Origin: Pisolithus tinctorius
Taxonomy: Eukaryota > Basidiomycota > Agaricomycetes > Boletales > Pisolithaceae
Assembly: GCA_024663395.1 (NCBI GenBank)
Contig: JANFAH010000029.1
Location: 773,209 to 837,208, forward strand
Length of the DNA stretch: 64,000 nt
Direction of reading: 5' to 3'
Part shown: one piece after another, positions 10,800 to 21,424 of the stretch
Position numbering within the stretch: position 1 is the first letter of the stretch
Layout: every line of letters begins with the position of its first letter
Notes under the pieces: model-generated
The model's database searches: none
What the model was told of the DNA's origin: nothing
What the model saw: the letters and a program-made list of their open reading frames with translations, nothing else
Translations under genes and position numbers: made by a program

Positions 10800-12836
10800 A
10801 GGTAGAGTCTGCAAGAGATGAAGTGACGAGTAGTGAAAAGAACACCGCGCAGAGAGGTTGAGTTGTTCAGTGCTTCTTCCATGACCACTTCATGGTCATT
10901 TTATAGTGTACGACGCCCATGTACGCGACCTCATCTTAGCGTAAGTCCGATGTGATCGAGAGCTGCAGAGGAGCCCGAGAGACCAATGTCGGAGTAGTAC
11001 AACGTGTAAAATCATTGCTGTGTTGGTTTGGATTGGATAGACTCCCCCATACCCATATACAGTGAATATTGATCAACCGCGGTTTGCTGTGTCATATCGA
11101 CAAACTAAATCGGATGATAGATTGCGCCCAGGACTCGATTGAATTCTAAAACACTGCACACACCCTAAAAAAAGTCTGATTTAGACTCGCCACGGACCGA
11201 ACGTGTCGAGTTATAGTTTCCTTCTACGGTACTTACCGGGATGCACTACTGCTTCAAGCTTCAAGTCTAGCAACCACACCACGTGCTAGCGGTACTATGC
11301 GCGATTCAGAATCCCGAAGCTGTCGCGGAACGACGTAGTGATTGATCAATGATATTCTGGAACCATTCCGGTTATTGGAGCAAGAAAATCCTGTGCATGT
11401 AATGCGAGGTGACCGCACTTGCCTCCCAATGGTCGCTGTGGGCACTGGGGAAAGCACGGGATAGTCGGATACCTCGTGATGTAAAAAAAGCCGCCTATCA
11501 TTGATCACAACACACACACGCAACTTGTGGGAAGAATAACCAAGCCTGAGACAAAGCTGGGAGACGTGATACAACGGCATACGAAGGTAGTTGTATATCA
11601 CAACTTTCCACATCCCTCCCGCGTCCAGAATGAAAGACGTACCTCATGAGCAACTTCGGAACCAACTACTACCATCGTGGTGGTTCAACCGATCTCCTCC
11701 GACGTATGAGATACATGAGATGGGCATTGTCATCGGATTTTGGTAGAAACGATCAAATGAATAGCAACGCGCCTCCGATATTCCAGCAAGGATACTGGCA
11801 CTTTATCTCCATTTCCCTTAAACTACGGAAAGTGTGGAAGGTATTCCAGTGTCGCACGAGTGCAATCGATTTTCGCTCGTACCGAGACACGCATTACGAT
11901 ATGGACTTACATCCGCCGTTGTGAGGCCAGTGGAAGTAGCAGGTGAGGCTGTTTTTCCCGCTCTCTCCGTGGCGAAGGTCGGTTCCCAATGTGCCTAGCT
12001 ATGAATTTCGACCGGAATGAGCGGTGTAACTTGCCAATATGAGCTCTGGGAGTTGCGCTGTGCTAACGTTACGAGATTCTGCTGCTGTAGAACACGTGTC
12101 ATGGTTGTGTTAGCCAGCATGCCGGGTTGAAGACAACTGACCGGACTCTTCCACGCCCGTCGGGCCAGAGTGAAATTAGAGACAGAACCCGTACTTACTG
12201 CGTGCAAGTGTATCTTGTACAAGTGGTAAAGTTGAACACTAGGCGCCGGAAATTTCCGACAACCACTGACATCCAAGCAACGTGTTCCCTTCAACTTGCT
12301 AAGCCACCACCGAACAACCAAGCTCGCTCGTCACCCAACCTCAGTCACTCGTTGTCTGGTTTTCTGTACGCAACTGGACGGAAAGCAATGCACCGTAGGT
12401 ACACATTATTATTTAATGGATCCTTCCCGTGATGCGGGTGAGTGGGGGCGGTGTGCAGTAGAGACAACTCGCGAAAGGCTATTCCACAGATGACCTGGCA
12501 TTCTCTTACACCGTTCAAGGTGCGGCCTCCGTTAATTTCCTGCACATTGACTATGTCCCAAACATCGGCCTCTCTTACCATACACAGCACTCAATTTCAG
12601 CCCACGATAATAAAGGGGTATATTAATTCTACACAAAAATAAGCCCACGCGGGCGACATCTTCGGACGTACAAGCCCTCCCAATTTATAGCGCAAAGTTC
12701 TCTACGTGTACGACAACTCCACCCAACTTCAAAACGCGGTCCCAACACAACAGCTGTGAACCCTAGAGGGTAGAAGGAACAAGGAAATGTTCGAACGTGC
12801 GAATGGAAGGTATCATTTTTGAATGTTCAAGTTGTG
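10800..12836. other. 2-kb intergenic stretch
   Basis: I see no gene that can be supported. The longest frame, 11254-11613 (-), is 119 codons without a recognisable domain and overlaps other short frames. The right part probably serves as the 3' flank of the small secreted-protein gene, and the left part as the GH3 promoter. Confidence 0.5.
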
Positions 12837-13381
12837 TTAAAACGCAGCACCGAACAGTGGCGCGCCAACGGTCACAGCAAGACCGGCAGCTTGCCATGTA
12901 GATAACCCTGCGGACGAGCCTCTGCTACCCCCCTAGTGCTGCTACCACCGCCAATGCTACTTCCATCGCTGACAATACCAGAGCAGTAATCCGTCCCAGT
13001 CGTGCAAGTTGAATCAATAGGGCAACCTGGATACGGTATAAGCGAATGAAAACCTATCATAACGTTGGAGGGCAGGGTACCCACAACCACCAATTTGGTC
13101 ATCGCAACAGCTGGAACCGACGCTGCAGCATTCACTGCCAATACACTGTTCTGTAAAGATGTTCTGTGAGACTGGTGTGAAGAAGGATCGCAGGTAGAGT
13201 GTCATACGATCACCAGTGGGACATGCTAACGACTCTGCGCGAACTTTGCGCTACGCCCCAAGAGTCCGGTAAGAGCCCTGGGCGTATGTGAGTTGTGTAC
13301 GCGCGGCGCTGAATCGTCCGCGTGAACAAAAGCGAACTGAGCAGGGAGCAATAAAAACGCGATGCAAAGGAAACGGAACAT
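12837..13381 (-). CDS. small secreted cysteine-rich protein, probable GPI-type tail
   Basis: Three exons: 13381-13301, 13250-13085 and 13026-12837, joined by GT-AG introns of 50 and 58 bp. The first exon encodes a clear signal peptide (M-F-R-F-L-C-I-A-F-L-L-L-P-A, then A-F-V-H-A). The second is cysteine-rich (SECCSVGSSCCDD). The third has more cysteines, a Gly/Ser-rich linker and a hydrophobic C-terminus (about AAGLAVTVGAPLFGAAF) as in GPI-anchored wall proteins. The last two parts are out of phase by one base at a run of six Cs (12928-12933 on +). One extra base there gives a 145-residue protein. I do not recognise a family. Secretion is inferred from the signal peptide only. Confidence 0.62.
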
Positions 13382-14007
13382 CACGATGATCAGTTGCCGG
13401 TAGGTATTACAGGGGACGCTGAGGGAGACTTGCCCAACGAATCGACATTTTACACGAAGGTGACGGGGAAATTATTAGGTAGTGTGAATGCAAGGACAAT
13501 GGTAGGACGAAGACAGGTGAAAGGACACGGTATGGGGGCTGAAAAAGAGTCGTCGTCATTGGCGTCGTTGTCGTGCTGTTGTTGTCCTTGCCATGCTATC
13601 GTGGTCATGTCGTCGCCAAGAGTGCCATCCTCCCCTGGTGGTCGCCACGATCAGTAGCCCTGCCAAGTTAGCGCTCAGCATTTACAAGTCGGATCTGGTT
13701 GTGGAACGAGCGAAGTGAAGCTGATGTAATCATTCCAATTTCCAATTTGTTCCCCGCACTATGGCAGTGACTGACTGGAACGTTTGAGGTTCACGAGACG
13801 GCTCTAGCAAGTATACGCTTGTATGATACCAGGCTCAGGACATGTTTGCGCTGTGCCTAGTGTCCACCTCCTGGAGAGCACCCTCGGCATTCCTTCCGAA
13901 AGTGTGGGTGTGCAGGGAAACAGCCTGTCGTTTGTTCTCCCTCACCAAGTGGGTTGCAGCGTGTAATGAAGGAGTATCCTCTCCAGGTGATGACGGGGAA
14001 AGACGTC

Positions 14008-15230
14008 TCAAAGTACTGTCGGCGCTACCCAAGGGCTAAGTATTTCGAAAGACGGCCTGTCGACTGCCATGCTGTTGATCTGCGACCGTAACAACTCATC
14101 CGCTGATTTGTCTCTCGCTCCCTTCAGAAACCGCACCGAATGTGCCCCTGCAGTCCCCTTCAAAGACCTTTCCGTCCTCGTCCCCCCTACTCGCTCTCGA
14201 CTTGCTGGCCCAACGATATACAACGCCACGAACCTTATATGTGCGTCTCTGAACGCCTTCACCACGCCGACAGCCTGATTATACGCCTCGACAAGTTCCG
14301 GTGTTTTTGTATGCACGAGGTCACGCATGGGACGAGGGTTGGTGGAAAGGTGTCGAAGGAAGGTACGATGATGTCTTGCCATGTAGATCTGCATCCTTCG
14401 CTGTAGCGTGCGTGCGTGCGTTCGCCTTTCCGCTTGTCGGTGTTGTCTCTGATAGGCCACTATTCAATCCCAGGAAAATATCGAGTGCATGTATCAATGC
14501 GGTCTGCTTCGCACTTGGACCTGACACATTCGTGGGTTCCTCCAGACCATCCTGACACTTGTCAATACCCTCGAACTTCCACATCCTCTCCGCAGAATCT
14601 GAGACCTGTCCACAAAACCAAGGCCTCACGCAATGATAAAACACGTCTGGGTCGCACCCCTTTCGCACATCCATTAGCCGGCCAGTTGATGCATGCACCA
14701 CTCCGGAAAGACGGGAGGGGTAAGTTGTGATATGACGGACGGCTACGCCGTCACCGACGAGCATCTCATCCATCGATGGGCACATCAGGTCGAGCGCTTC
14801 GACGCCGCGCAGTTCGATACGGGCGGATGCGAGGAAGAACTCCTCTTCGTCGCGTGTACCCGTGAAGAGGGCTTGGCTGTTCAGGTTATCCAGATCCATG
14901 GTGCATGCCCATTCCGACTCTGGCTTCATTTCACAGGTTGAAGGTGCCTTCTTCAACTCCCAATTATATAGCACCGTATCCGAATACGTCGCTATGGGCG
15001 GTCACTGCAAGTGTTTCAATACCCTCAGCAACGGGATCCCGATCGGTGCCGGGACCACAATGAGTGTGGTTAGAGGTGTGGATATCGAAATGCACGATGA
15101 AGGTGAGACCAGGATTTACCAGGATATCGGATACATTAGGCTTCACCCATCTCGAGAGACTCCTCGGTCGTGGGCAGCTTACTTGTGAAGTGAACTTCGA
15201 CAGGGAAGGCGCGCGGAACACCCATTATAA
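14008..15230 (-). CDS. indoleamine 2,3-dioxygenase-like protein, frame broken
   Basis: Segments in family order on the minus strand: LTFIVHFDIHTS (about 15100), TVLYNWELK (about 14970), DPDVFYHCVRPWFCG (about 14640), SAKQTALIHALDIFLG (about 14520), YMARHHRTFLRHLS (about 14370, with the His expected to ligate heme), ELVEAYNQAVGVVKAFRDAH (about 14290) and a C-terminal KGTAGAHSVRFLKG. These match fungal IDO enzymes, which open the indole ring of tryptophan to N-formylkynurenine. The frame shifts between the heme-helix exon and the preceding one at a (GTGC)n run near 14405-14420, and again near 15080. The N-terminal third is not clear. It may be a pseudogene or a real gene damaged by assembly indels. 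Confidence 0.68.
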
Positions 15231-15339
15231 CTTCCGTTATCGAAATGGATAAACCCCTTGTGGCCAAACACCAGACGTTGTCGTGTGCCCTCCTTAGCAC
15301 AAGTCGTTGGCCCTGAACAGCCAGACGTCGTCCTTGGAC

Positions 15340-15950
15340 CCCTTCCATACTGTCATACCTATGGCATGGTGAAGGTTATTCTACTTCCAAGGGGTTTAAA
15401 CGCCTCATCCTCAGATAAACCCGATCTCTTCACGGTCCTTCTCGAATCCAGCCCACCTGAGGCTTGGGTCCAGACCTTAGGGTCCTCTTGGAGCGAACCC
15501 TGGGTTTTGGCGATGTCGACCTGCCCGGAAGGGGTGGGCAGAGCCGCAGACTTGAAATACTCAAGTGATACTTGAGGGATTTCACCTAGGTCGCTAAGGG
15601 CAGGCGTCCTACTGAGAGCGAGGTCTCCCGAATTGTAACCTGCAGACGATGTCTGCTTCGGTTCGGTTAGGGTTTCAGGTGTGGTGAGCTCCTTCGGAGG
15701 CGGCGTGACTTGTCTCTCCACGAAGTTAAACCACAGTAACATAGGCTTCTCGGTAAGAATAGCGTAGAACCTGGCCGGTGACTGCTGATGTACAAGTTCA
15801 CTGGGGTGACGACCTTCAATACATATGCCGAAGTCGGATTTTGATTTGTTCGGTCAACAAACGGAACCAGTCCCGTAGACGACGACAACGATGGGTCCCA
15901 ACGCAGGTCCCTGTTTGCTTCTTCGATCACGCTTCATTCATTTGTCAAAA
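15340..15950 (-). other. unassigned coding-like stretch upstream of the IDO-like gene
   Basis: Two overlapping minus-strand frames (15359-15742 and 15667-15930) show no domain I recognise. They could hold the missing N-terminal exons of the IDO-like gene or its promoter. I could not trace convincing splice sites into 15230. Confidence 0.3.
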
Positions 15951-16121
15951 TTCCCACGTCAAAAGGCAATTTTCCTCCGCGATAACTCCGAACCCCGTAT
16001 TGCCACGCTGCTTGTGCACTGAAGTGGCAGAGCGGCTGCGTTTCGTCTCCACAGCATAATGAGGTACATTCAACTAATATACACACGACATACACGTAAT
16101 CCATTCTACTGAACCAAGGTA

Positions 16122-16830
16122 TCAATGGAAGTGAGCCGACAGTGCATATCGTCCGAACAGCATCTCCCCAACACCCAAGCCGATGACGAGCGAAAATATG
16201 TAACCTAGCTGGAACGTCCTTATAGCGATGAGAACCAAAACCTAAGTTTAGATGGATGGTGGCTCACATGACTGTCAGCATGAAGAGATAGTTGAGGAGC
16301 GCTTGTGCGGCATAGATGACACCTCTTGGCAGGTCGTACGCGGCCACGAAAGGAGGTGCCAATCGTCTAAAAACACGATCGGCCGAATTGCGGTCAGGGA
16401 CGGGAGAGGCGTTCTGCTTATCGACCAGCATGCGACTCGCACTACATTCTGGGTTGAGTGGATATCAGGGAAGGTGGAGAAAGGGTACATACCTCTTGTT
16501 CCAGTGTAGTTCTATGATCGATTTGCATGCTGCTAACCATCTCTCGAGGAGAGCAAGCAAGAAAAGACCGATGCAAGCACCCAACATTGCACCGCTACTC
16601 TGAGGAACCCATCCCAGGAACCATACTACGATATATGTTAGTGAAAGATCATGGAAAAAGAATAGCAGCTGACGAGTGTCCCCGAGTGTGAAGTGGAGGT
16701 AGGGCAGCATGTTCCCCACGGCGAGTGTCATGGAGCCGTCCATGGTCATATTCATCCCATTGTCTGCAAGACATGGTTGCACACGGTACAACAGACAGAC
16801 GGCGACAAGGAGGAGGTGAGTGTTGTGCAT
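16122..16830 (-). CDS. Ctr-family copper transporter
   Basis: Three exons: 16830-16493, 16366-16268 and 16218-16122, total 534 nt, 177 residues. All phases fit GT-AG introns. The N-terminus has a signal-like hydrophobic stretch and then a Met-rich motif (NGMNMTMDGSM), typical of the copper-binding ectodomain. Three membrane segments follow. The first is near LTYIVVWFLGWVPQSSGAML. The second contains MLTVM (M-x3-M), and the last ends in GVGEMLFGR, a GxxxG-type helix as in Ctr trimers. Ctr proteins import Cu(I), so a metalloreductase is needed to reduce Cu(II). The neighbouring divergent gene is such a reductase. I infer that this is a plasma-membrane copper importer. Confidence 0.88.
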
Positions 16831-16971
16831 CGTGGAGGGCACTAGCAAAGAGGTTGGCTTGGCAGGGGCTGAGACTTCGATCGGTTACCCCTGCTTATGT
16901 AATCTGACGGGATCACTCTCTCAGACACGGAGTGCCCTGGGACCCTCCTTGCAGAGTGATTGGCATCAATA
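16831..16971. promoter_or_regulatory. shared divergent promoter, Ctr and metalloreductase
   Basis: Only about 141 bp separate the Ctr start (16830, -) from the first plausible ATG of the reductase (16972, +), so the two genes probably share control sequences. A TATA-like TTATGTAAT stands near 16893-16905. Part of this stretch, including the TATA-like word, is kept in the second, decayed copy near 30105-30120. I cannot identify a copper- or iron-factor site with confidence. Confidence 0.5.
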
Positions 16972-19124
16972 ATGGCCGGACTGCCTCCCCAGATCCCAAG
17001 CAGCCTCCAAATCTACGAGTAAGCTTCCAATATCCTCACTTACAGGAAGAACTAATCCCTCCACACAGCTCATATACCGTAGACCCCGAATGGCAACTCA
17101 AATTCACAACTATCTGGTGCACCGCCCTCGGAGTAGCTATCGTGGTCTCCCTCCCAACCTTCGTTCGTTCTTTGAGGAATGGTCGTTTGCTGAAGGGCTT
17201 CTTTGGCGTCTCCGAATGCCTCGGTAAGGGAGGATACGCTGCCGTCGCTCGCGAGGATATACCTCTACCCCGACCTCGGCCGAAGAGAGGCGCCGAGGCG
17301 ATCTGGCGCTCTATCGCGTCCGTTCGGCACTGGACGTTACCGTATGTAGGGTTAAACATCTTACAGAGTGAGTCTATCCTAGTTTCTGGTAACGTTCTTG
17401 AGTTGACTGTACGGTCTCAGTGTCAATCATTCTCGCGTATCTCGCCGTCGTTTTGCTCTGCGTTATCAAAGATGCTCCTCTTGTATCTAACCCCAACCGA
17501 GCTGGTACAATCGACCTTCGACTTACACGTTTCCCACCCCATCTCTGACAGTCCTCTCCGCACAGGTTTCCTCGCAGTAGCTCAGATCCCGATCGTATTC
17601 TTATTTGCAACGAAGAATTCTATCTTGTCGCTCCTTTTAGGCCCCGGAAACGGATACGAGAAGCTTAACTATATACACCGCATGTCTGGAAGACTGATGT
17701 TCCTATCCGCATGCATCCACGGATCACTCTGGATACGCAATCATTTGCAGTACGGACTTCCGATCATCGGACAGCAAAAGGAAACGTCCGGCGTAGCAAC
17801 GTTAGCCGTGCTCGGAATCATAGTCTTGACTTCGCTTCGCCCGGTACGGAGGTTATTCTATCAGGTTTTCTTCGTGGTCCAGTGAGTTCCGATATACCAC
17901 GTGTTACAGACGCCCGTGCCTGAAACAGGCACACCCACACAGCGTTCTGACATTCGTTGCGTTTTTCGTCACCGTTCGTTACCATACGCTGTATGCGGCA
18001 CCGTGGATATTCCCGGCCCTCGCTTTCTTCGGGGCAGACGCATTCTTGCGCTTCTTGCGCTACCGCATCAAGGATGCTAAACTTAGTGCTCCGGATCAAC
18101 TGATGACGCTAGTAAGTATCGGGTTCATTGCATGTATTCCGTACATCATTGATCCTGCTTTCCATGAAAGGTTCATGTCCAAGATTGCGACGATGGATGG
18201 TTGGCTGGCCAACACGTCCAACTCCGTGTCTTTTTCTCCAATCGCGCCTTCGAGAGCCACCCATTCACGATTCTCTCTGGTCCTCCGAATAGGTCCTGCT
18301 TCAACCACTCCGGCATGATCCTCGCAGCACGCGTCAACGGCGATTGGACACGGGAACTCAACGCATACACGCGTAACGAACAAGACCCATCTGTCTGCGT
18401 ATCAGAGAAGCAAAGTGGTGGCGAGCGGAGCTGCGTACCCGTTCACGTCATGATTGATGGTCCATATGGCGGTTCGAGTGTCGACCTTGGACAGTACGAG
18501 ACGGTGCTGTTGGTTGCGGGTGGATCAGGAGCGACGTTTACGATCGGGCTTCTGGACGACATCGTCTTTAGATGCATCAAGGCTGGCCGTCGCCACGGCG
18601 AACGAACGAGAAGGATCGAATTCGTATGGTATATCAGATCGTTTGGTGAGTGTTGCCCCGATTCTCGGATCCTGATCGACCTTCTTTGACTCTGACTCCT
18701 CGTGGCGTTCTTTTTATATATAGGTCACATCGCATGGTTCGCAGAGATGCTGACAGAGATTGCCATCCTCGCTGCAGGAACCTCCCTTGATATCCATTTC
18801 TCCATCTTCGTCACGTGCTTGTGTGACCCCGAAGCTGTACCGTTCATACCCAACAGCGACGTCAAACTAGACCGTCCACCTGTATATACACTTCTTTGTG
18901 AAACCGCCGGACTTTCACGGCCTTCTTCTCTCGAATCCGCTGTAGCGGAGGAGGATAAGCCGTTCAGTGCAGCACAGCCGCACGCTGGAGGTGGCGTCGC
19001 GGTGTGTGCGAGTGGGCCGGAGAGTCTGGTCGTTGAAACGAGGAACGCGGTCGCGAGGTTGGGTGTTGGGAACGCTTTGAAGTTGGGTGGCGTTGTCGTT
19101 CATGTAGAGAGCTTTGCGCTGTAA
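16972..19124 (+). CDS. ferric/cupric reductase (FRE family, NADPH oxidase-like)
   Basis: Exons I can trace: 17046-17367, 17421-17504, 17566-17881, 17943-18111, 18171-18645 and 18724-19124, all with GT-AG joins in phase. The membrane part has paired histidines (NYIHRMSG and ACIHGS; QVFFVVH and VRYHTLYA) as expected for two hemes. The FAD-binding part has the ESHPFTI motif after WLAGQHVQLRVFF. The NAD(P) part has the nucleotide loop VLLVAGGSGATFT and the C-terminal CASGPESLV. This is the full domain order of plasma-membrane metalloreductases, which reduce Fe(III) or Cu(II) outside the cell with cytosolic NADPH. The N-terminus is uncertain: the ATG at 16972 is one base out of phase, and a 27-bp splice-like gap at 17019-17045 is too short for an intron. 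It is divergent from the Ctr transporter. Confidence 0.88.
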
Positions 19125-19224
19125 ATGGGGACCCAGGTTTGTACGTATGAAGATGTCGCGCGTATGTTTATTTTTGTGTAAAATAGGCCCCGGGTATTGT
19201 GATCTTACACGAGCGGGATGTGAG

Positions 19225-20262
19225 TGTCGTATACGGTAAGCCAGGACCTCGCGACTTGAGCAGGCTAAGCCTGGATGTTCACGTTCAGGGCGCAGTCAAC
19301 ATAAATGAAGTTAACGAAGTCCGTACCCTGAACAGTGTAAGAGAATATCAAATCAAATCGTCTGTAGGATCTGAACCTTCCGCAAGTTGTTCTGCCGCGT
19401 GGCGACCCCAATTCATCCGCATCATGGGAATGATCCCAGTACTGTGAACACCCTGTTGGGTTCCTGAACAAGTACAAGTAGCTTACGAAACTGAGTTTGA
19501 CTTGTCGTATGACCGGGGTCGATCGTATTGGAGATCTTTTCGACACCATCGACCTCTATATTATAGGACGAACTGTTCTCTGCTGTGAGAACAATCTCAC
19601 CGCCGACCTCGCAGGTGCCTATATGGGGCAGTAGGGCAGTTGCCACAACGTTACCTGTGTGAACTTCTCCACCCGCATCAATGAAGGCAATAGAATGTCG
19701 GGGGCTCAGTCGTACAGTATCTCCGCCAGGTACGACAGGACTGAAATACCTCCCCATAGGCAGGCCCGTAACTTCGCCCCAGTTCTAGCCACAGCGCCTA
19801 AGTCTGCGATTTCGGATACTGAAAGAGACGTGCTGATCCACCGGTCATAATAGATAGTCAGCTCCTTGTCACCCCCAACGAATGGAGTAATAAGTCGCTT
19901 TGGCATAGACAACCAGAACACCCCGCGCCGGAATACCAGAACTGGTAGTTAACACTCGAAGCCTGAAACAAGGCCTTCTCGCCGCTATTATATGATCGAG
20001 GGAGAGATGGGTGAAAGTACGCAACCGTCGGACCCCTTCTTCCGAATCTCTCACATCGGTCTTGGCATTTACGGTCTCCGCAACCTTGATCTCAATGACG
20101 TGTACTGCGGAGCTGGGAAGAAGTGGGGTTCTGCGCCAGCTATACACTTGCCGACAGAATTGTCGGATAGTTGTGGAATCATGATAAATCGACCTGCTGC
20201 CCAAATAAGAACGGTGTCATCAGAAGGGCTGAACCTCGAAGGATGAATAGGTGTCCATATTA
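19225..20262 (-). CDS. unrecognised gene, partial
   Basis: Minus-strand frames at 19422-19757, 19706-19921 and 19869-20204 look coding. One reads RFSPSDDTVLIWAAGRF near 20220, and others have segments such as GGDKELTIYYDRWISTSLSV and GEIVLTAENSSSYNIEV. I do not recognise the family. A paralogous stretch lies at 37350-37854 (-) with the same SPSDDT[IV]LIWAA segment. In this copy the 5' end is cut off near 20262, where homology changes abruptly to a reductase fragment. Of this region, 19225-19987 has no counterpart in the second copy of the duplication. Confidence 0.35.
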
Positions 20263-20274
20263 TATATCCAAAGC

Positions 20275-20595
20275 GCTAACCTTGGTGCGGTAGCGCAAAA
20301 ACCGAAAAACATGTCCGCCCCGCAGAAAGCAAGGGCAGGGAATATCCATAGTTCCGCATACAGCGTATGGTAGCGAACGGAATAACAAAAGAGGCCACGA
20401 AGGACAAAATGTTGTGTGTCTCAGATGGTCAAGGTTCAGGCGTTTGTTACACACCGAGCGCGAGCTGGAACTCAGGGGGCTACAAAGAGAACCCGATAGA
20501 AAAACCTTCGAACTGGGCGAAGGGAAGTCAAGACGAGGGTTCCGAGCACGGAAAAGTGACGCCGGAGGCTCCCTTCCGTGGACTGAGGACGGGAA
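20275..20595 (-). pseudogene. third, inverted fragment of the ferric-reductase gene
   Basis: The minus strand here matches the central reductase region 17790-18080. It includes the end of the exon near LTSLRPVRRLFYQVFF, the short intron and the following exon (parental segments VRYHTLYA and FLRFLRYRIKDA, here as related words such as FRFLRYRTK). It has diverged and carries no complete domain. It is joined directly to the unrecognised gene at about 20265, which points to a rearrangement breakpoint. Confidence 0.72.
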
Positions 20596-21024
20596 GGAAT
20601 CCAACTCTCCGAGCGAGATCACTGACCATCCCCGTTAGGTTACATAGTCAATAGAGTAGCTGATCGACCCCCCCACCAACTGTCCACTTCGCAACGGTCG
20701 GAGGACAAGCCTTCGGGTGTACGTTTGTGCTTTCTCGACTGCAAAAGCTGTCGTTCATGCAGCTGATCACCAGCTGACCCAGAAGACAGTGGAGGGGCAA
20801 ACCTGAATGATAATGGTAGCTGTGAGACGGATTGTGACAACAACGGAGGAAGCTTCATTACATAAACTTGAAGCTCGCGTCATTCGTTGAACTGAACATC
20901 CTCCGCTCAAATCAACAGTACTATTCCGAGGATAGCAGCTGGTACCTCCTGCTAATTCCATCAAAATAGACAAAGTGAGGACTTCGGGATTCGAGGGCAG
21001 TTGGCCAGATTTGGTGAAGTTGCG

Positions 21025-21044
21025 TTTTTTTTTTTTTTTTTTTT
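21025..21044. repeat. 20-bp poly-T run
   Basis: Twenty consecutive T residues. On the minus strand this is a poly-A that could mark the end of a retroposed sequence, but no flanking target duplication or coding remnant was found. The surrounding stretch 20640-21420 holds no gene I can support. Confidence 0.5.
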
Positions 21045-21424
21045 CAGTGTTAGGCCTGCAGGATTCCTGCCATTGGCGCCTGAGGCGAGGTTCCAGCGTG
21101 GCGGGAGATAGGGACGAAAGGACTCTCATTCGTGTAAGCCGCTCTACTACTATAGAGCCTTCTGGGGTACGTCTCGTCTCTAGTCTCTTCATTTTTTGAA
21201 GAACCAAGTTTCTTGCGGCCGCTCAGGAAACACAGTGGGGACCACAGATTTGAGTCAGAGTAATCCTTGCTGTTTGTGTGAAGAGGGGATTCCGAAATTT
21301 TCGCTCTGCGTAAGTACCGCGATTTTATGAATATACGAGAGGCGCATCGTGATCGATGATTGTTCAATATTCAATGAGAGAACTTGTCTCAGCATAGCCC
21401 TTATGGTCTAGTGTCCATTCCAGC

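Noticed and set aside
17019..17045. 27-bp intron in the ferric reductase gene
   Set aside because: It has perfect GT and AG ends but is shorter than any credible fungal intron and does not keep phase; the true 5' end stays unresolved.
21025..21044. Poly-A tail of a LINE or processed pseudogene
   Set aside because: No coding remnant or target duplication was found next to the run.
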